Source: CAWVSB01 sp046710535 | Lineage (GTDB): Bacteria; Pseudomonadota; Gammaproteobacteria; Pseudomonadales; CAWVSB01 | NCBI GenBank assembly: GCA_046710535.1 | Contig: JBKEHH010000001.1 | Span: 124,001-188,000, forward strand | DNA length: 64,000 bases | Direction: 5' to 3' | In this document: in pieces, positions 43,282-52,327 of the stretch | Position numbering within the stretch: the stretch's first letter is position 1 | Layout: each line of letters opens with the position of its first letter | Translations under genes and position numbers: made by a program | Notes under the pieces: model-generated | What the model was told of the DNA's origin: nothing | Database searches by the model: none | The model's input: only the letters and a program-made list of their open reading frames with translations

Positions 43282-45210
43282 ATGGTTGAGAAAACTGCCG
43301 AAGAAAGCACTGCAACTGAAACAATGGGCTTTCAAACCGAAGCAAAGCAATTGCTACAGCTAATGATTCATTCACTGTACAGTAATAAAGAAATTTTTCT
43401 CCGTGAACTGATTTCAAATGCTTCAGATGCCTGCGACAAATTGCGCTTCGAAGCGCTGTCAAATGCTGAGCTATACGAAGGTAATGGCGAGTTAGAAGTG
43501 AAAATTGACTTTGATAGTGATGCCAATACCATCACTATTAGTGATAACGGCATTGGCATGTCAAAAGACGAAGTGATTGCTAATCTAGGTACGATTGCTC
43601 GCTCGGGTACGGCTGAATTTATTAGCAACTTAAGTGGCGATCAGCAAAAAGACTCTGCGCTTATAGGCCAGTTTGGAGTAGGTTTTTATTCGTCTTTTAT
43701 TGTGGCTGAACGCGTAGAAGTTCTTACTCGTCGTGCGGGTAGTGCTATTGCTGAGGGAGTCCACTGGGAGTCTACTGGTGAAGATTCATTTAGCATAAAT
43801 ACTACTGACGTTGAAGCTCGTGGTACTCAAATCATTCTTCATCTAACTAAAGATGAAGCAGAATTTGCTGATGACTGGCGTTTGCGCTCAGTAATCAAAA
43901 AATACTCTGACCATATTTCTGTGCCGGTACTAATGAAAGAGCGTAAAGCTCCGCTGGCTGAAGGCGAAGAAGTTGATGACACGCCTGCAGGTTATGGGGC
44001 TGTTAACCAAGCTACCGCTTTGTGGACTCGTTCGCGTAGTGATGTAAAAAAAGCGGAATATAAAGAGTTTTATAAACATGTATCATACGATTTTGATGAG
44101 CCCTTAACATGGAGCCATAACCGCGTAGAAGGTAAGTTAGATTACACCAGCTTACTTTTTATACCGCGTAATGCGCCGATGGATTTATGGCAGCGTGATG
44201 GTATTCGTGGCCTGAAATTATATGTACAGCGCACCTTTATTATGGATGACTCTGAACAGTTTTTGCCGATGTATTTACGCTTTGTTAAAGGCGTAGTTGA
44301 TTCTGCTGATTTAAGTCTTAACGTGTCACGTGAAATTTTACAGCAAGATAAAGATGTTGATGCAATACGTTCTGCTTTAACTAAGCGTGTGCTAGATATG
44401 CTGGACAAGATGGCCAACAAGAAGCCTGAAGATTATCAACTCTTCTGGGACGCTTTTGGTCAGGTGATCAAAGAAGGTCCAGGAGAAGATTTCGCTAATA
44501 AAGGAAAAATTGCTAAATTAATTCGTTTTGCCAGTACCCATACTGATGTTGAGAAACAAGAACAGTCATTGGAAAACTATTTAGAGCGTATGAAAGAAGG
44601 CCAGAATAAAATTTACTATGTAGTGACTGAGAATTTCAATACTGCAAAAAACAGTCCTCATTTGGAAGTTTTCCGCAAAAAAGGTTTAGAGGTTATTCTT
44701 TTCTCTGATCGAGTTGATGAATGGACTATTAACCACCTAAATGAGTATGACGGTAAAGCATTTCAAGATGTGACTAAAGGAGCGTTAGATTTAGGTGACC
44801 TTGATGATGACGAATCTAAAAAAGCTCGTGAAGAGCTAGCCAAAGAGAAAGAAGGATTAGTTGAACGGGTAAAAGTCGTATTGTTTGAGCAGATTGAAGA
44901 AGCACGAGTAACAGACCGCTTAACTGAATCACCTTGTTGTTTAGTAGTTGGTGAGAATGATATGGGAGCGCAGATGCGTCAGATCATGGAAGCTGCTGGT
45001 CAATCTATGCCCGTAACAAAGCCAACTTTGGAGCTAAATCCGGATCATCCATTGATCCAAAAGCTTGAAGCCGAAGTCGATGAAGATCGTTTTGCTGAAT
45101 TTGTTGAAGTGTTATTTAATCAAGCTCAATTAGCTGAGGGGGCTCATTTGGATGACCCAGCGGCTTATGTGCAAAAACTTAACAAGCTACTGCTATCACT
45201 TATTAAGTAA
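43282..45210 (+). CDS. htpG: Chaperone protein HtpG (Hsp90)
   Basis: ATP-dependent cytoplasmic chaperone. 642 residues. N-terminal GHKL ATPase domain: QLLQLMIHSLYSNKEIFLRE, NASDACDKLRFEAL, DNGIGMSKDEV and GQFGVGFYSSFIVAERV; middle domain DLWQRDGIRGLKLYVQRTF; C-terminal dimerisation domain ending KLNKLLLSLIK. AGGAG (43267-43271) precedes ATG 43282 by ten bases; an open frame 22 codons longer at 43216 starts inside the promoter and is rejected. A heat-shock promoter is visible upstream. Confidence 0.97.
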   Translation: MVEKTAEESTATETMGFQTEAKQLLQLMIHSLYSNKEIFLRELISNASDACDKLRFEALSNAELYEGNGELEVKIDFDSDANTITISDNGIGMSKDEVIANLGTIARSGTAEFISNLSGDQQKDSALIGQFGVGFYSSFIVAERVEVLTRRAGSAIAEGVHWESTGEDSFSINTTDVEARGTQIILHLTKDEAEFADDWRLRSVIKKYSDHISVPVLMKERKAPLAEGEEVDDTPAGYGAVNQATALWTRSRSDVKKAEYKEFYKHVSYDFDEPLTWSHNRVEGKLDYTSLLFIPRNAPMDLWQRDGIRGLKLYVQRTFIMDDSEQFLPMYLRFVKGVVDSADLSLNVSREILQQDKDVDAIRSALTKRVLDMLDKMANKKPEDYQLFWDAFGQVIKEGPGEDFANKGKIAKLIRFASTHTDVEKQEQSLENYLERMKEGQNKIYYVVTENFNTAKNSPHLEVFRKKGLEVILFSDRVDEWTINHLNEYDGKAFQDVTKGALDLGDLDDDESKKAREELAKEKEGLVERVKVVLFEQIEEARVTDRLTESPCCLVVGENDMGAQMRQIMEAAGQSMPVTKPTLELNPDHPLIQKLEAEVDEDRFAEFVEVLFNQAQLAEGAHLDDPAAYVQKLNKLLLSLIK

Positions 45211-45227
45211 CTAAAGTCGTAATGTAA

Positions 45228-45255
45228 ACGGCGGCTTATAGAGTCGCCGTTTTTG
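45228..45255 (+). terminator. Terminator after htpG
   Basis: Stem ACGGCGgC / GtCGCCGT, loop TTATAGA, followed by T5. Lies 18 bases past the htpG stop and just before gpsA. Confidence 0.8.
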
Positions 45256-45297
45256 TTTTTCTGCTACACTCCAGCTTCTTTTTTAACGAAGATTATT

Positions 45298-46317
45298 ATG
45301 TCTAAACAACATGTGGCAGTAATAGGCGGCGGCAGCTTTGGTACTGCAGTTGCTAATTTGATAGCAGAAAACGGTCACATGGTAAGCCTGTGGATGCGTA
45401 ACGAGGTGCTTGCGGCAGAGATCAATTCTTCCCATTGTAATACTGAATATTTGCCAGGCTTTACTCTGTCACAAAATTTAACTGCATCATGTTCATTAGA
45501 GAGCAGTTTGGCAAAAGCTTCCTTGGTTTTTATGTCAGTGCCCAGTAAGTCTTGTCGTGAAATGGCAAAGGCGGTGAAACAATACATTCACCCCGCTGCA
45601 AAAGTGATTAGTACCACTAAAGGTATTGAGGCAGATAGCTTTAAGCTAATGAGTCAGGTATTAGCAGAGGAGTTACCTCAGCAGTCTATTGGGGTGTTAA
45701 GTGGCCCTAATTTAGCCAAGGAAATAATGGCTAAGCATTTAACCGGTTCTGTTATTGCCAGTGCAGACGAAGAGTTAATTGGCTTAGTGCAAAGTATGCT
45801 CAGTTCTTCATTGTTTCGGGTGTATTCTGGCTCCGACATGTACGGTGTTGAATTGGGTGGCGCGCTGAAAAATATTTATGCAATTATGGCTGGTTTGGCC
45901 AAAGCATTAGACGTTGGTGAAAATACTATTGGTTTATTGTTAACTAGAGGTTTGGCCGAAATGAGCCGTTTCGCCGTGCCAATGGGAGCTAATCCGGGTA
46001 CTTTTATTGGTTTGGCTGGTGTTGGTGATTTATTTGTTACTTGTTTGTCGCCTTTGAGTCGAAACTACCGAGTCGGATATGCACTTGGTCAAGGTAAGAA
46101 CTTGGACCAAGTAGTCGAGGAGTTAGGGCAGGTCGCTGAAGGTGTTAATACTTTAAGTCTGGTCAAACATAAAGCTGATGAATTAGATATATACATGCCA
46201 TTAGTGCAAGGCTTGTATGGAGTGATTTATGGCGGGCAGGCAATTAGTGAAGTGATTGAGTCAATGATGTCTGGTGAGCAAAACCAAGACGTTGAATTTG
46301 TTTGGGCTGGTCAGTAA
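45298..46317 (+). CDS. gpsA: Glycerol-3-phosphate dehydrogenase [NAD(P)+]
   Basis: Reduces dihydroxyacetone phosphate to sn-glycerol 3-phosphate for phospholipid synthesis. 339 residues. NAD-binding VAVIGGGSFGTAVANLIAENG, then VFMSVPSKSCR, ISTTKGIE, VLSGPNLAKEIMAKHLTGSV, catalytic Lys region GVELGGALKNIYAIMAGLA, and GLAGVGDLFVTCLSPLSRN. ATG 45298 is chosen because the frame above it reads through the htpG terminator. sixA overlaps its stop. Confidence 0.96.
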   Translation: MSKQHVAVIGGGSFGTAVANLIAENGHMVSLWMRNEVLAAEINSSHCNTEYLPGFTLSQNLTASCSLESSLAKASLVFMSVPSKSCREMAKAVKQYIHPAAKVISTTKGIEADSFKLMSQVLAEELPQQSIGVLSGPNLAKEIMAKHLTGSVIASADEELIGLVQSMLSSSLFRVYSGSDMYGVELGGALKNIYAIMAGLAKALDVGENTIGLLLTRGLAEMSRFAVPMGANPGTFIGLAGVGDLFVTCLSPLSRNYRVGYALGQGKNLDQVVEELGQVAEGVNTLSLVKHKADELDIYMPLVQGLYGVIYGGQAISEVIESMMSGEQNQDVEFVWAGQ

Positions 46318-46799
46318 TGAATTTGTATATTATGCGTCACGGTGAAGCGAACCGGGATGCAAAAATTGATAGCGAAAGATCATTAACCAGTATTGGTGAA
46401 CAGCAAGCGATAACGGTCGGTGAGTATCTTAATAGGGCGGATATTACTTTTGACCTTGCTGTAGTCAGCCCCTACAAAAGGGCACAGCAAACAGCTAACA
46501 ATGTGTTGAAGCAATTTCCATCAGTGAAAAGAATTGAATCTACTAATATTACGCCAGAGTCTCCGATGTTTATTGCGCAAGAGAGCCTAGACGCCTTAGG
46601 TGAGAGTAATGTTTTGTTGATTAGTCATCTGCCACTAGTCGCTAGCTTAACCGGTTATTTAACCGCTGATGATGTGGCTAGCGATGGTCAATGTTGGTCG
46701 CCGGCAACTATAGCGTATTTAAGTGGCGATAATTTTTTACCTGGTTGCATGAAGGTCCAATGGATAAAATCGCCTAGCGAATTAGCGGATAATTTATGA
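46317..46799 (+). CDS. sixA: Phosphohistidine phosphatase SixA
   Basis: A 160-residue histidine-phosphatase-family protein that dephosphorylates phosphohistidine on signalling proteins such as ArcB or the nitrogen PTS in E. coli. RHG motif MNLYIMRHGEANRDAKIDSE at the start, SPYKRAQQTANN, and the second His in LLISHLPLVASLTGYL. ATG 46317 overlaps the gpsA stop (TAATG) and its own end overlaps the next gene (ATGA), so the three are one operon. Confidence 0.92.
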   Translation: MNLYIMRHGEANRDAKIDSERSLTSIGEQQAITVGEYLNRADITFDLAVVSPYKRAQQTANNVLKQFPSVKRIESTNITPESPMFIAQESLDALGESNVLLISHLPLVASLTGYLTADDVASDGQCWSPATIAYLSGDNFLPGCMKVQWIKSPSELADNL

Positions 46800-47632
46800 G
46801 TAGTGGTTCAGTAGAGTTAAGTGGTCAGACAATACACTGGCAAACCTGGGGCGATGAAAGCGGCAAGCCGGTAATAGCATTGCACGGTTGGTTGGACAAT
46901 TCTGAGAGTTTTATTAAGTTGGCGCCACTATTAGAAGGTATGTTTATTGTGGCCATTGATTTACCTGGGCATGGTTATAGTGATCATCGCCCCTGGCCTG
47001 GTAGTTATAACATCTGGGATGATTTGATTGACATATTGGCGTTGGCTGATTGGTTTGGTTGGGGTAAGTTTTCCTTATTAGGACATTCGCGTGGCGCCAT
47101 TATTGCTGCTCTGTTTGCCGCTAGCCAGCCACAGCGAGTTGAAAAATTAATTATGCTTGATGGAATTATTCCTAGTCCGGCGAAAGTCGAGGATACGGCA
47201 AAACAGTTGGGTAGATACTTGGCTCAACACTCCTTACGTGGTGAAAAAGTATCGCCCAGTTATCAACAATTTGATGATGCTATGGCCGCTCGTTGTAAGG
47301 CGGCCAATATGACACTTTTAACTGCTAAGCCTATTCTAGATCGTGGTTTAGTACAGAGTGATGATGACCTATGGCGCTGGCGTAGCGATCCTAGATTAAC
47401 AATGGATTCAGCGGTTAAGTTTTCGATTCAGCAGATAGACGCCTATGTGAAGGCGATTAGCTGTCCAGCTTTGCTTCTTTTGGCCAGCCAGGGTATCGCT
47501 AAACATGACACCTTTATCGCTTTGTTATCCGGTTGGGATAATATTGAGAAAACTAATTTCGTGGGTAGCCATCATTTTCATTTGGAACCTGTGGCGAAAC
47601 AAATTGCCGAAAAAATTAATGCTTGGTATTAG
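46796..47632 (+). CDS. Alpha/beta-fold hydrolase
   Basis: A 278-residue soluble hydrolase, unnamed. Oxyanion strand ALHGWLDNSESFIKLAPLL, DLPGHGYSDHRPW, nucleophile elbow LLGHSRGAIIAALFAASQP with Ser, and a C-terminal His in VGSHHFHLEPVA. It resembles gammaproteobacterial esterases of the haloalkane-dehalogenase-like group placed next to sixA. Substrate unknown. The start overlaps the sixA stop by four bases. Confidence 0.86.
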   Translation: MSSGSVELSGQTIHWQTWGDESGKPVIALHGWLDNSESFIKLAPLLEGMFIVAIDLPGHGYSDHRPWPGSYNIWDDLIDILALADWFGWGKFSLLGHSRGAIIAALFAASQPQRVEKLIMLDGIIPSPAKVEDTAKQLGRYLAQHSLRGEKVSPSYQQFDDAMAARCKAANMTLLTAKPILDRGLVQSDDDLWRWRSDPRLTMDSAVKFSIQQIDAYVKAISCPALLLLASQGIAKHDTFIALLSGWDNIEKTNFVGSHHFHLEPVAKQIAEKINAWY

Positions 47633-47744
47633 TTTAATGGTGATGTTAATAAATATCGCTAAAGCGGCTAAAATAATTCACTGTATTCGTTTAATTACGG
47701 CATATGGTCAGCTAAAATAGCGTTGCTTTCAAGAGGGTTTAATT

Positions 47745-48668
47745 GTGGTCAAGCTTAGTTCAGTGATATCTGACTTACATACCATCAGGGACTTTGTTCG
47801 CTGGGGTATAAGCCTTTTTAATCAGGCTGATTTGTATTATGGCCACGGCACAACCAATGCTAAAGATGAAGCCCTGGTGTTAATTACTCATACGCTATTT
47901 TTACCGTCAGACATCGATGAAACCTTTTTTGACGCAAGGCTCACTGTTGATGAAAAAGAGCGACTAGTAAAGTTGTTTAATCGCCGAGTAGATGAGCGTA
48001 TTCCGGTGCCATATTTAACTGGTGAGGCATGGTTTTTAGGTTTGCCCTATAAGGTAGATAAGCGCGTTATTATTCCTCGCTCGCCAATTGCTGAGTTGAT
48101 CGAAAATTCATTCCAGCCGTGGTTGGGTGAGAATTATCCACAACGAATTTTGGATATGTGCAGTGGCTCTGGTTGTATCGGTATTGCTTGTGCGCATCAG
48201 TTTGAGGACGCGCATGTTGATTTGATTGATTTGTCTGAGCAGGCCCTAGCAATTGCCAATGAAAATATAGCTATGCATGGGTTGCAATATACTGTGTCAG
48301 CAATAAAATCGGATATGTTTACCGCGCTTAATAGCGAATATGACAAGTACGATTTGATTGTGAGCAATCCGCCTTATGTTGATGCGGGGGATTTTTATTC
48401 TATGCCCGTCGAGTTTAGTCATGAGCCTAAGATGGCCTTAACTGCCGGTGAAGACGGTTTGGAGATGGCGCACATATTGTTAGCCCAAGCAGCTGATTAT
48501 TTAACTGATGATGGCGTGCTAATTGTTGAGGTGGGTAACAGTGGCGAAGCGCTTGAGCACTGCTATCCCAATGTTGAATTTAATTGGTTGGAATTTGACC
48601 GTGGTGGAGTTGGCGTTTTTGCAATAACCGCAAAAGAGTTGCGTCAGCTACAAGCGCAAATTGGTTAA
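47745..48668 (+). CDS. prmB: Ribosomal protein uL3 glutamine methyltransferase PrmB
   Basis: SAM-dependent N5-glutamine methyltransferase that modifies ribosomal protein L3. 307 residues. N-terminal helical domain (SDLHTIRDFVRWGISLFNQA, GHGTTNAKDEALVLI), linker VPYLTGEAWFLGLPYKVDKR, SAM motif ILDMCSGSGCIGIACAHQF and catalytic NPPY in IVSNPPYVDAGDFYSMP. The first two features separate PrmB from PrmC. GTG 47745 follows AGAGGG at eight bases. aroC follows, as in Pseudomonas. Confidence 0.94.
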   Translation: MVKLSSVISDLHTIRDFVRWGISLFNQADLYYGHGTTNAKDEALVLITHTLFLPSDIDETFFDARLTVDEKERLVKLFNRRVDERIPVPYLTGEAWFLGLPYKVDKRVIIPRSPIAELIENSFQPWLGENYPQRILDMCSGSGCIGIACAHQFEDAHVDLIDLSEQALAIANENIAMHGLQYTVSAIKSDMFTALNSEYDKYDLIVSNPPYVDAGDFYSMPVEFSHEPKMALTAGEDGLEMAHILLAQAADYLTDDGVLIVEVGNSGEALEHCYPNVEFNWLEFDRGGVGVFAITAKELRQLQAQIG

Positions 48669-48707
48669 ATATCGTATAATTACCGTTTTTAGATTTTAGG
48701 AATTGTT

Positions 48708-49802
48708 ATGTCCGGTAATACCATTGGTAAGTTATTTACTGTAACCACTTTTGGCGAAAGTCACGGCCCCGCCATTGGTGCTGTTATTGACGGTTGCCCT
48801 CCAGGGCTAGAGCTGTCGGTGGAAGATCTGCAGCCAGACCTAGATCGCCGTAAGCCGGGTACTTCAAAGTTTGCCACTCAACGAAAAGAGGGTGACAAGG
48901 TAACTATTTTAAGCGGTGTGTTTGAAGGTGTTACCACAGGGACATCTATCGGCTTGTTGATTGAAAATACCGATCAGCGCTCAAACGATTACTCAAAGAT
49001 TAAAGACACCTTTAGACCTAATCATGCTGATTACACCTATGCCCAAAAATATGGTCATCGCGACTATCGTGGCGGTGGCCGTTCATCTGCGCGCGAGACG
49101 GCAATGCGTGTTGCCGCTGGTGGTATTGCTAAAAAGTTTTTGGCCCAGCACGGCATATCGGTTAACGGTTATATGTCTCAATTGGGTCCAATTAAACTTC
49201 AATTAGAAAGCTGGGAAGAAGTAAATAACAATCCGTTTTTCTGCGGTCAGCCTAGTAAAATAATCGAACTCGAAAACTATATGAAAGCACTAAATAAAGA
49301 GGGTAACTCTATCGGTGCAGAAATAACGATTGTAGCTAAAGGTATGCCAGTGGGTTTAGGTGAACCTATTTTTGACCGCTTAGATGCTGAACTAGCTTAT
49401 GCGCTGATGGGTATTAATGCGGTTAAAGGGGTAGAAATCGGTGATGGTTTTTCCTGTATAGATCAAAAAGGTACTGAGCATAGAGATGAGCTTACGCCAG
49501 AAGGGTTTGGTTCAAACCATTCTGGTGGCGTTTTAGGGGGTATCTCTACCGGCCAAGACATAGTGGCAAAAATTGCTCTTAAGCCAACTTCTAGTATTCG
49601 ACTGGCTGGTAAAAGTATCGATACCAATGGTGATCCGGTAGACGTTATTACTACTGGCCGCCATGACCCCTGTGTTGGAATTCGTGCTACGCCAATCGCT
49701 GAGGCGATGATCGCTATAGTGTTGACGGATCATTTTTTACGTCATCGCGGTCAAAACGGTGAAGTGCATAGCAGTACTCCAGTGATAAATTCTCAACGCT
49801 AA
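48708..49802 (+). CDS. aroC: Chorismate synthase
   Basis: Last step of the shikimate pathway: EPSP to chorismate with reduced FMN. 364 residues. Signature 1 TFGESHGPAIGAVIDGCPPGL, signature 2 YRGGGRSSARETAMRVAAGGIAKK, signature 3 RHDPCVGIRATPIAEAMIAIVL. TATAAT at 48675-48680 upstream may be a -10, but I see no matching -35. Confidence 0.97.
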   Translation: MSGNTIGKLFTVTTFGESHGPAIGAVIDGCPPGLELSVEDLQPDLDRRKPGTSKFATQRKEGDKVTILSGVFEGVTTGTSIGLLIENTDQRSNDYSKIKDTFRPNHADYTYAQKYGHRDYRGGGRSSARETAMRVAAGGIAKKFLAQHGISVNGYMSQLGPIKLQLESWEEVNNNPFFCGQPSKIIELENYMKALNKEGNSIGAEITIVAKGMPVGLGEPIFDRLDAELAYALMGINAVKGVEIGDGFSCIDQKGTEHRDELTPEGFGSNHSGGVLGGISTGQDIVAKIALKPTSSIRLAGKSIDTNGDPVDVITTGRHDPCVGIRATPIAEAMIAIVLTDHFLRHRGQNGEVHSSTPVINSQR

Positions 49803-49833
49803 CCGAGTAGGCGGCTTGTTCAGGTAATTTAAC

Positions 49834-50985
49834 TTGAGTAATTATTGGCGCCTATCAAGTTTTTATTTTTGCTACTTTGCACTATTAGGTGCGTGGGCTC
49901 CGTTCTGGGGTCCGTATCTTCAAGATCAAGGTTTTAACTCTGTTGATATTGGCTGCTTGGCTGCCATCATTTATATTACTAAAGTTTTTTCGCCGAGTAT
50001 TTGGAGTTATTTGGCCGACAAAACTGGGCAGCATTTACAAATAGTTCGACTTGGTAGCCTGTTAGCTTTTTTCTGTTTCTTGTTTATTTTTCTCGGTTCT
50101 AGTTTTTGGTTATTGGCATTGGTAGTTACCGCATACAGTTTTTTTTGGAATGCCGTGCTGGCCCAGTTTGAAGTAATAACTATTACTCATTTAGCTGGCC
50201 GTTATCACTCGTATAGTCGTATTAGGCTGTGGGGCTCTATTGGTTTTATTGTAGCCGTGGTGGGTTTGGGCGCAGTGTTTGACTTTGTCTCGATCAGTGC
50301 CTTGCCAGTATTCATTGCCAGTATTCTTTTGGCTATTTTTATCAGTAGTTTGTTTGTCGCTAACACGAAAGTTGAGACTTCTCTGTTATCTCCTCATGGA
50401 ATTTTCACCATACTCAAACGACCCGCCGTATGGGCTTTTTTGCTAGTTGGCGTATTGCTACAAATATCTCATGCGCCGTATTACACATTTTTTAGCATAT
50501 ATATGGAATTACAAGGCTATAGCAGTGCGGTTATCGGTTTGCTATGGGGGCTGGGTGTAACGGTAGAGGTGTTAGTGTTTGTTTGGATGCATAAACTATT
50601 GGCGCGATACCCCATTCGCCAGATTATGTTGGTGAGTTTATTATTATCAGCCTTGCGCTGGTTTTTGATCGGCTATTTCTCAGACAACTTGTCGCTGTTG
50701 TTAATTGCTCAAACCCTACATGCAGCAAGTTTTGGTAGTTTTCATGCGGTGGCTGTTGAATATGTGAGGCGTCAGTTTGTTGGCGGGCATCAAGGGCAGG
50801 GCATGGCGATATACAGTGGCCTTAGTTTTGGGGGCGGCAGTGCTATTGGTGCGGTGGTAAGTGGTCTGACATGGCAGTTAAGTCCGTCACATACTTTTGC
50901 AGCGGCAGGAGTAGTTTGTATTTTTGCGTTCATAATTGCTTGGTTTTTGATCAAAGGGGCTGAGTCGGACAGACTTTCTTTCTAA
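49834..50985 (+). CDS. MFS transporter (HcaT/3-phenylpropionate-permease-like)
   Basis: A 383-residue inner-membrane transporter with about twelve helices, of the LacY/HcaT-like MFS_1-like type. It begins WRLSSFYFCYFALLGAWAPFWGPYLQDQG, with SIWSYLADKTG in the loop after helix 2, and ends AAAGVVCIFAFIIAWFLIKG. The start is TTG 49834 with AGGT eight bases upstream; no ATG is in position. The place directly after aroC is conserved in Pseudomonas. Substrate unknown. Confidence 0.88.
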   Translation: MSNYWRLSSFYFCYFALLGAWAPFWGPYLQDQGFNSVDIGCLAAIIYITKVFSPSIWSYLADKTGQHLQIVRLGSLLAFFCFLFIFLGSSFWLLALVVTAYSFFWNAVLAQFEVITITHLAGRYHSYSRIRLWGSIGFIVAVVGLGAVFDFVSISALPVFIASILLAIFISSLFVANTKVETSLLSPHGIFTILKRPAVWAFLLVGVLLQISHAPYYTFFSIYMELQGYSSAVIGLLWGLGVTVEVLVFVWMHKLLARYPIRQIMLVSLLLSALRWFLIGYFSDNLSLLLIAQTLHAASFGSFHAVAVEYVRRQFVGGHQGQGMAIYSGLSFGGGSAIGAVVSGLTWQLSPSHTFAAAGVVCIFAFIIAWFLIKGAESDRLSF

Positions 50986-51056
50986 ATTTCTTTGTCAATA
51001 TTGACATCAATCCTGATGCTCGCCATATTGTCATCAGGTTTATATAGGGGATAAGA

Positions 51057-51485
51057 GTGGAGCAACAATCCATAGTTTACGGATACATTATGGACGCAGC
51101 CGGTTGGGATTGCGTTGGTGATGGCAAGGCAAGATTGCGCTGTAATCGCCAAGCATTGCTTGGTTTGGACGAAATGGAGTATGGCGGCCTCGTCTATCGT
51201 GAAATGTTCTCTTTACCAACTCCTCCAGTTAATTCTATTGATCCTCCGCCAGTGATTCATTTCGGTCAATCCACCCTTGGTATTGAGTATGAATGGGAAC
51301 ATTGGATTAAGGAATTTGAAGCACTGTTAAAGCAAATGTACTGGGAGCATGCGACTGTGCATTTAGAGACTGAGCTATCTGGTAAACATACTTTTACTTG
51401 GGAGGCGGCTAATTTAGCGCATGAGCCTGATAGTGGTGGTTTTTCGGTACGCTGTGAATGGTCTCGTGAAAGCTTAGTCGCTTAA
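51057..51485 (+). CDS. Conserved-type hypothetical protein
   Basis: I do not recognise this 142-residue soluble protein. The start is GTG 51057 with AGGGG six bases upstream. It is rich in Trp and Glu (AAGWDCVGDG, YEWEHWIKEFEALLKQMYWEH) and ends VRCEWSRESLVA. The strand-helix-strand layout suggests a small single-domain fold. No signal peptide or membrane helix. The small membrane-protein gene follows after 16 bases. Confidence 0.7.
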   Translation: MEQQSIVYGYIMDAAGWDCVGDGKARLRCNRQALLGLDEMEYGGLVYREMFSLPTPPVNSIDPPPVIHFGQSTLGIEYEWEHWIKEFEALLKQMYWEHATVHLETELSGKHTFTWEAANLAHEPDSGGFSVRCEWSRESLVA

Positions 51486-51501
51486 TTGTTGAGGTATATT
51501 A

Positions 51502-51711
51502 GTGAAACTCGGTAAAAACTCTAAACGAACAGTTATTCTGGCTATTTCAGCGACCGCAACATTTGTGTGGTCCGGTATTCGTTATTTCGATATACCGCCG
51601 GCGACAATGTTCTATTTCTTTATCTCTAGCGCGGCGTTGTTGGCGGTCTGTATCTGTATTGCCTTTGTATTAGCTTTTTTACTGCGGCTGATAAAAAGTC
51701 GCAGCGATTAA
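51502..51711 (+). CDS. Small membrane protein of unknown function
   Basis: A 69-residue protein with a basic N-terminus (KLGKNSKRT) and two membrane helices (about 12-28 and 36-61: MFYFFISSAALLAVCICIA, FVLAFLLRL), ending in a basic tail. The start is GTG with GAGG ten bases upstream. Function unknown; it ends six bases before the convergent gcvR stop. Confidence 0.6.
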   Translation: MKLGKNSKRTVILAISATATFVWSGIRYFDIPPATMFYFFISSAALLAVCICIAFVLAFLLRLIKSRSD

Positions 51712-51717
51712 AATTGT

Positions 51718-52257
51718 TTATTGTTCCAGCCATTCTAGGCTGAGATCTATGTCCAAACTATCAGCAATATCCTCTAGCTCAGCTGTTACTGCATCGGCCT
51801 GAGTTTGAGCTGATACTTCAAAACAAATCTCTGCTTCGAACAATCGGCTGCCAGTCATCGGGGCGCTGCTCACACGGCTTTGTAATTCTTCAATATTAAT
51901 GTCATGGCTGGCTAATGCTTTAGTCACCTCTTGCACAATACCGCTCCTATCATTACCGATAACACTAAGTTTACCGTAATGTACTGATGGTTTTACCACT
52001 GCTGCACAGTTATCGACGATAACAGATAGCTCAGTTGAATTATGCGCTAGTAATAGTTTTTCTAGTTCATTGGCTTTATCTGTTCCAATGCTAACTCTAA
52101 CAATACCGGCAAACTTACCAGCCATATGTGACAAATTACTTTCTATCCAATTACCGCCAGCACTGTTAACTGTGGTTGCCAGTTGCTCTACTAAACCGGG
52201 TTTGTCATTGCCTAAAAAAGTAAACACAATTGATCTTTGCACGATGGTAATCTCCAA
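51718..52257 (-). CDS. gcvR: GcvR-type ACT-domain regulator
   Basis: A 179-residue protein with two ACT domains, like E. coli GcvR, which binds GcvA and represses the glycine cleavage operon when glycine is low. First ACT: VFTFLGNDKPGLVEQLATTV and SNLSHMAGKFAGIVRVSI; second ACT: LSVIGNDRSGIVQEVTKALA and HDINIEELQSRVSSAPMTGS. The C-terminus is Asp/Glu rich. No gcv genes lie in this window, so the target is inferred from the family; an ACT-domain protein of another pathway is possible. Confidence 0.83.
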   Translation of the reverse strand: MEITIVQRSIVFTFLGNDKPGLVEQLATTVNSAGGNWIESNLSHMAGKFAGIVRVSIGTDKANELEKLLLAHNSTELSVIVDNCAAVVKPSVHYGKLSVIGNDRSGIVQEVTKALASHDINIEELQSRVSSAPMTGSRLFEAEICFEVSAQTQADAVTAELEDIADSLDIDLSLEWLEQ

Positions 52258-52327
52258 TTTTTATATAGTATAGGCGTTAACTATCGAAAAAGTCTGCTAC
52301 CACTTAAGTTGTTTTTTAAAGTTTAAT

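Noticed and set aside
48652..48680. Full sigma-70 promoter before aroC
   Set aside because: A TATAAT is present but no -35 lies at 16-18 bases, so it is not called.
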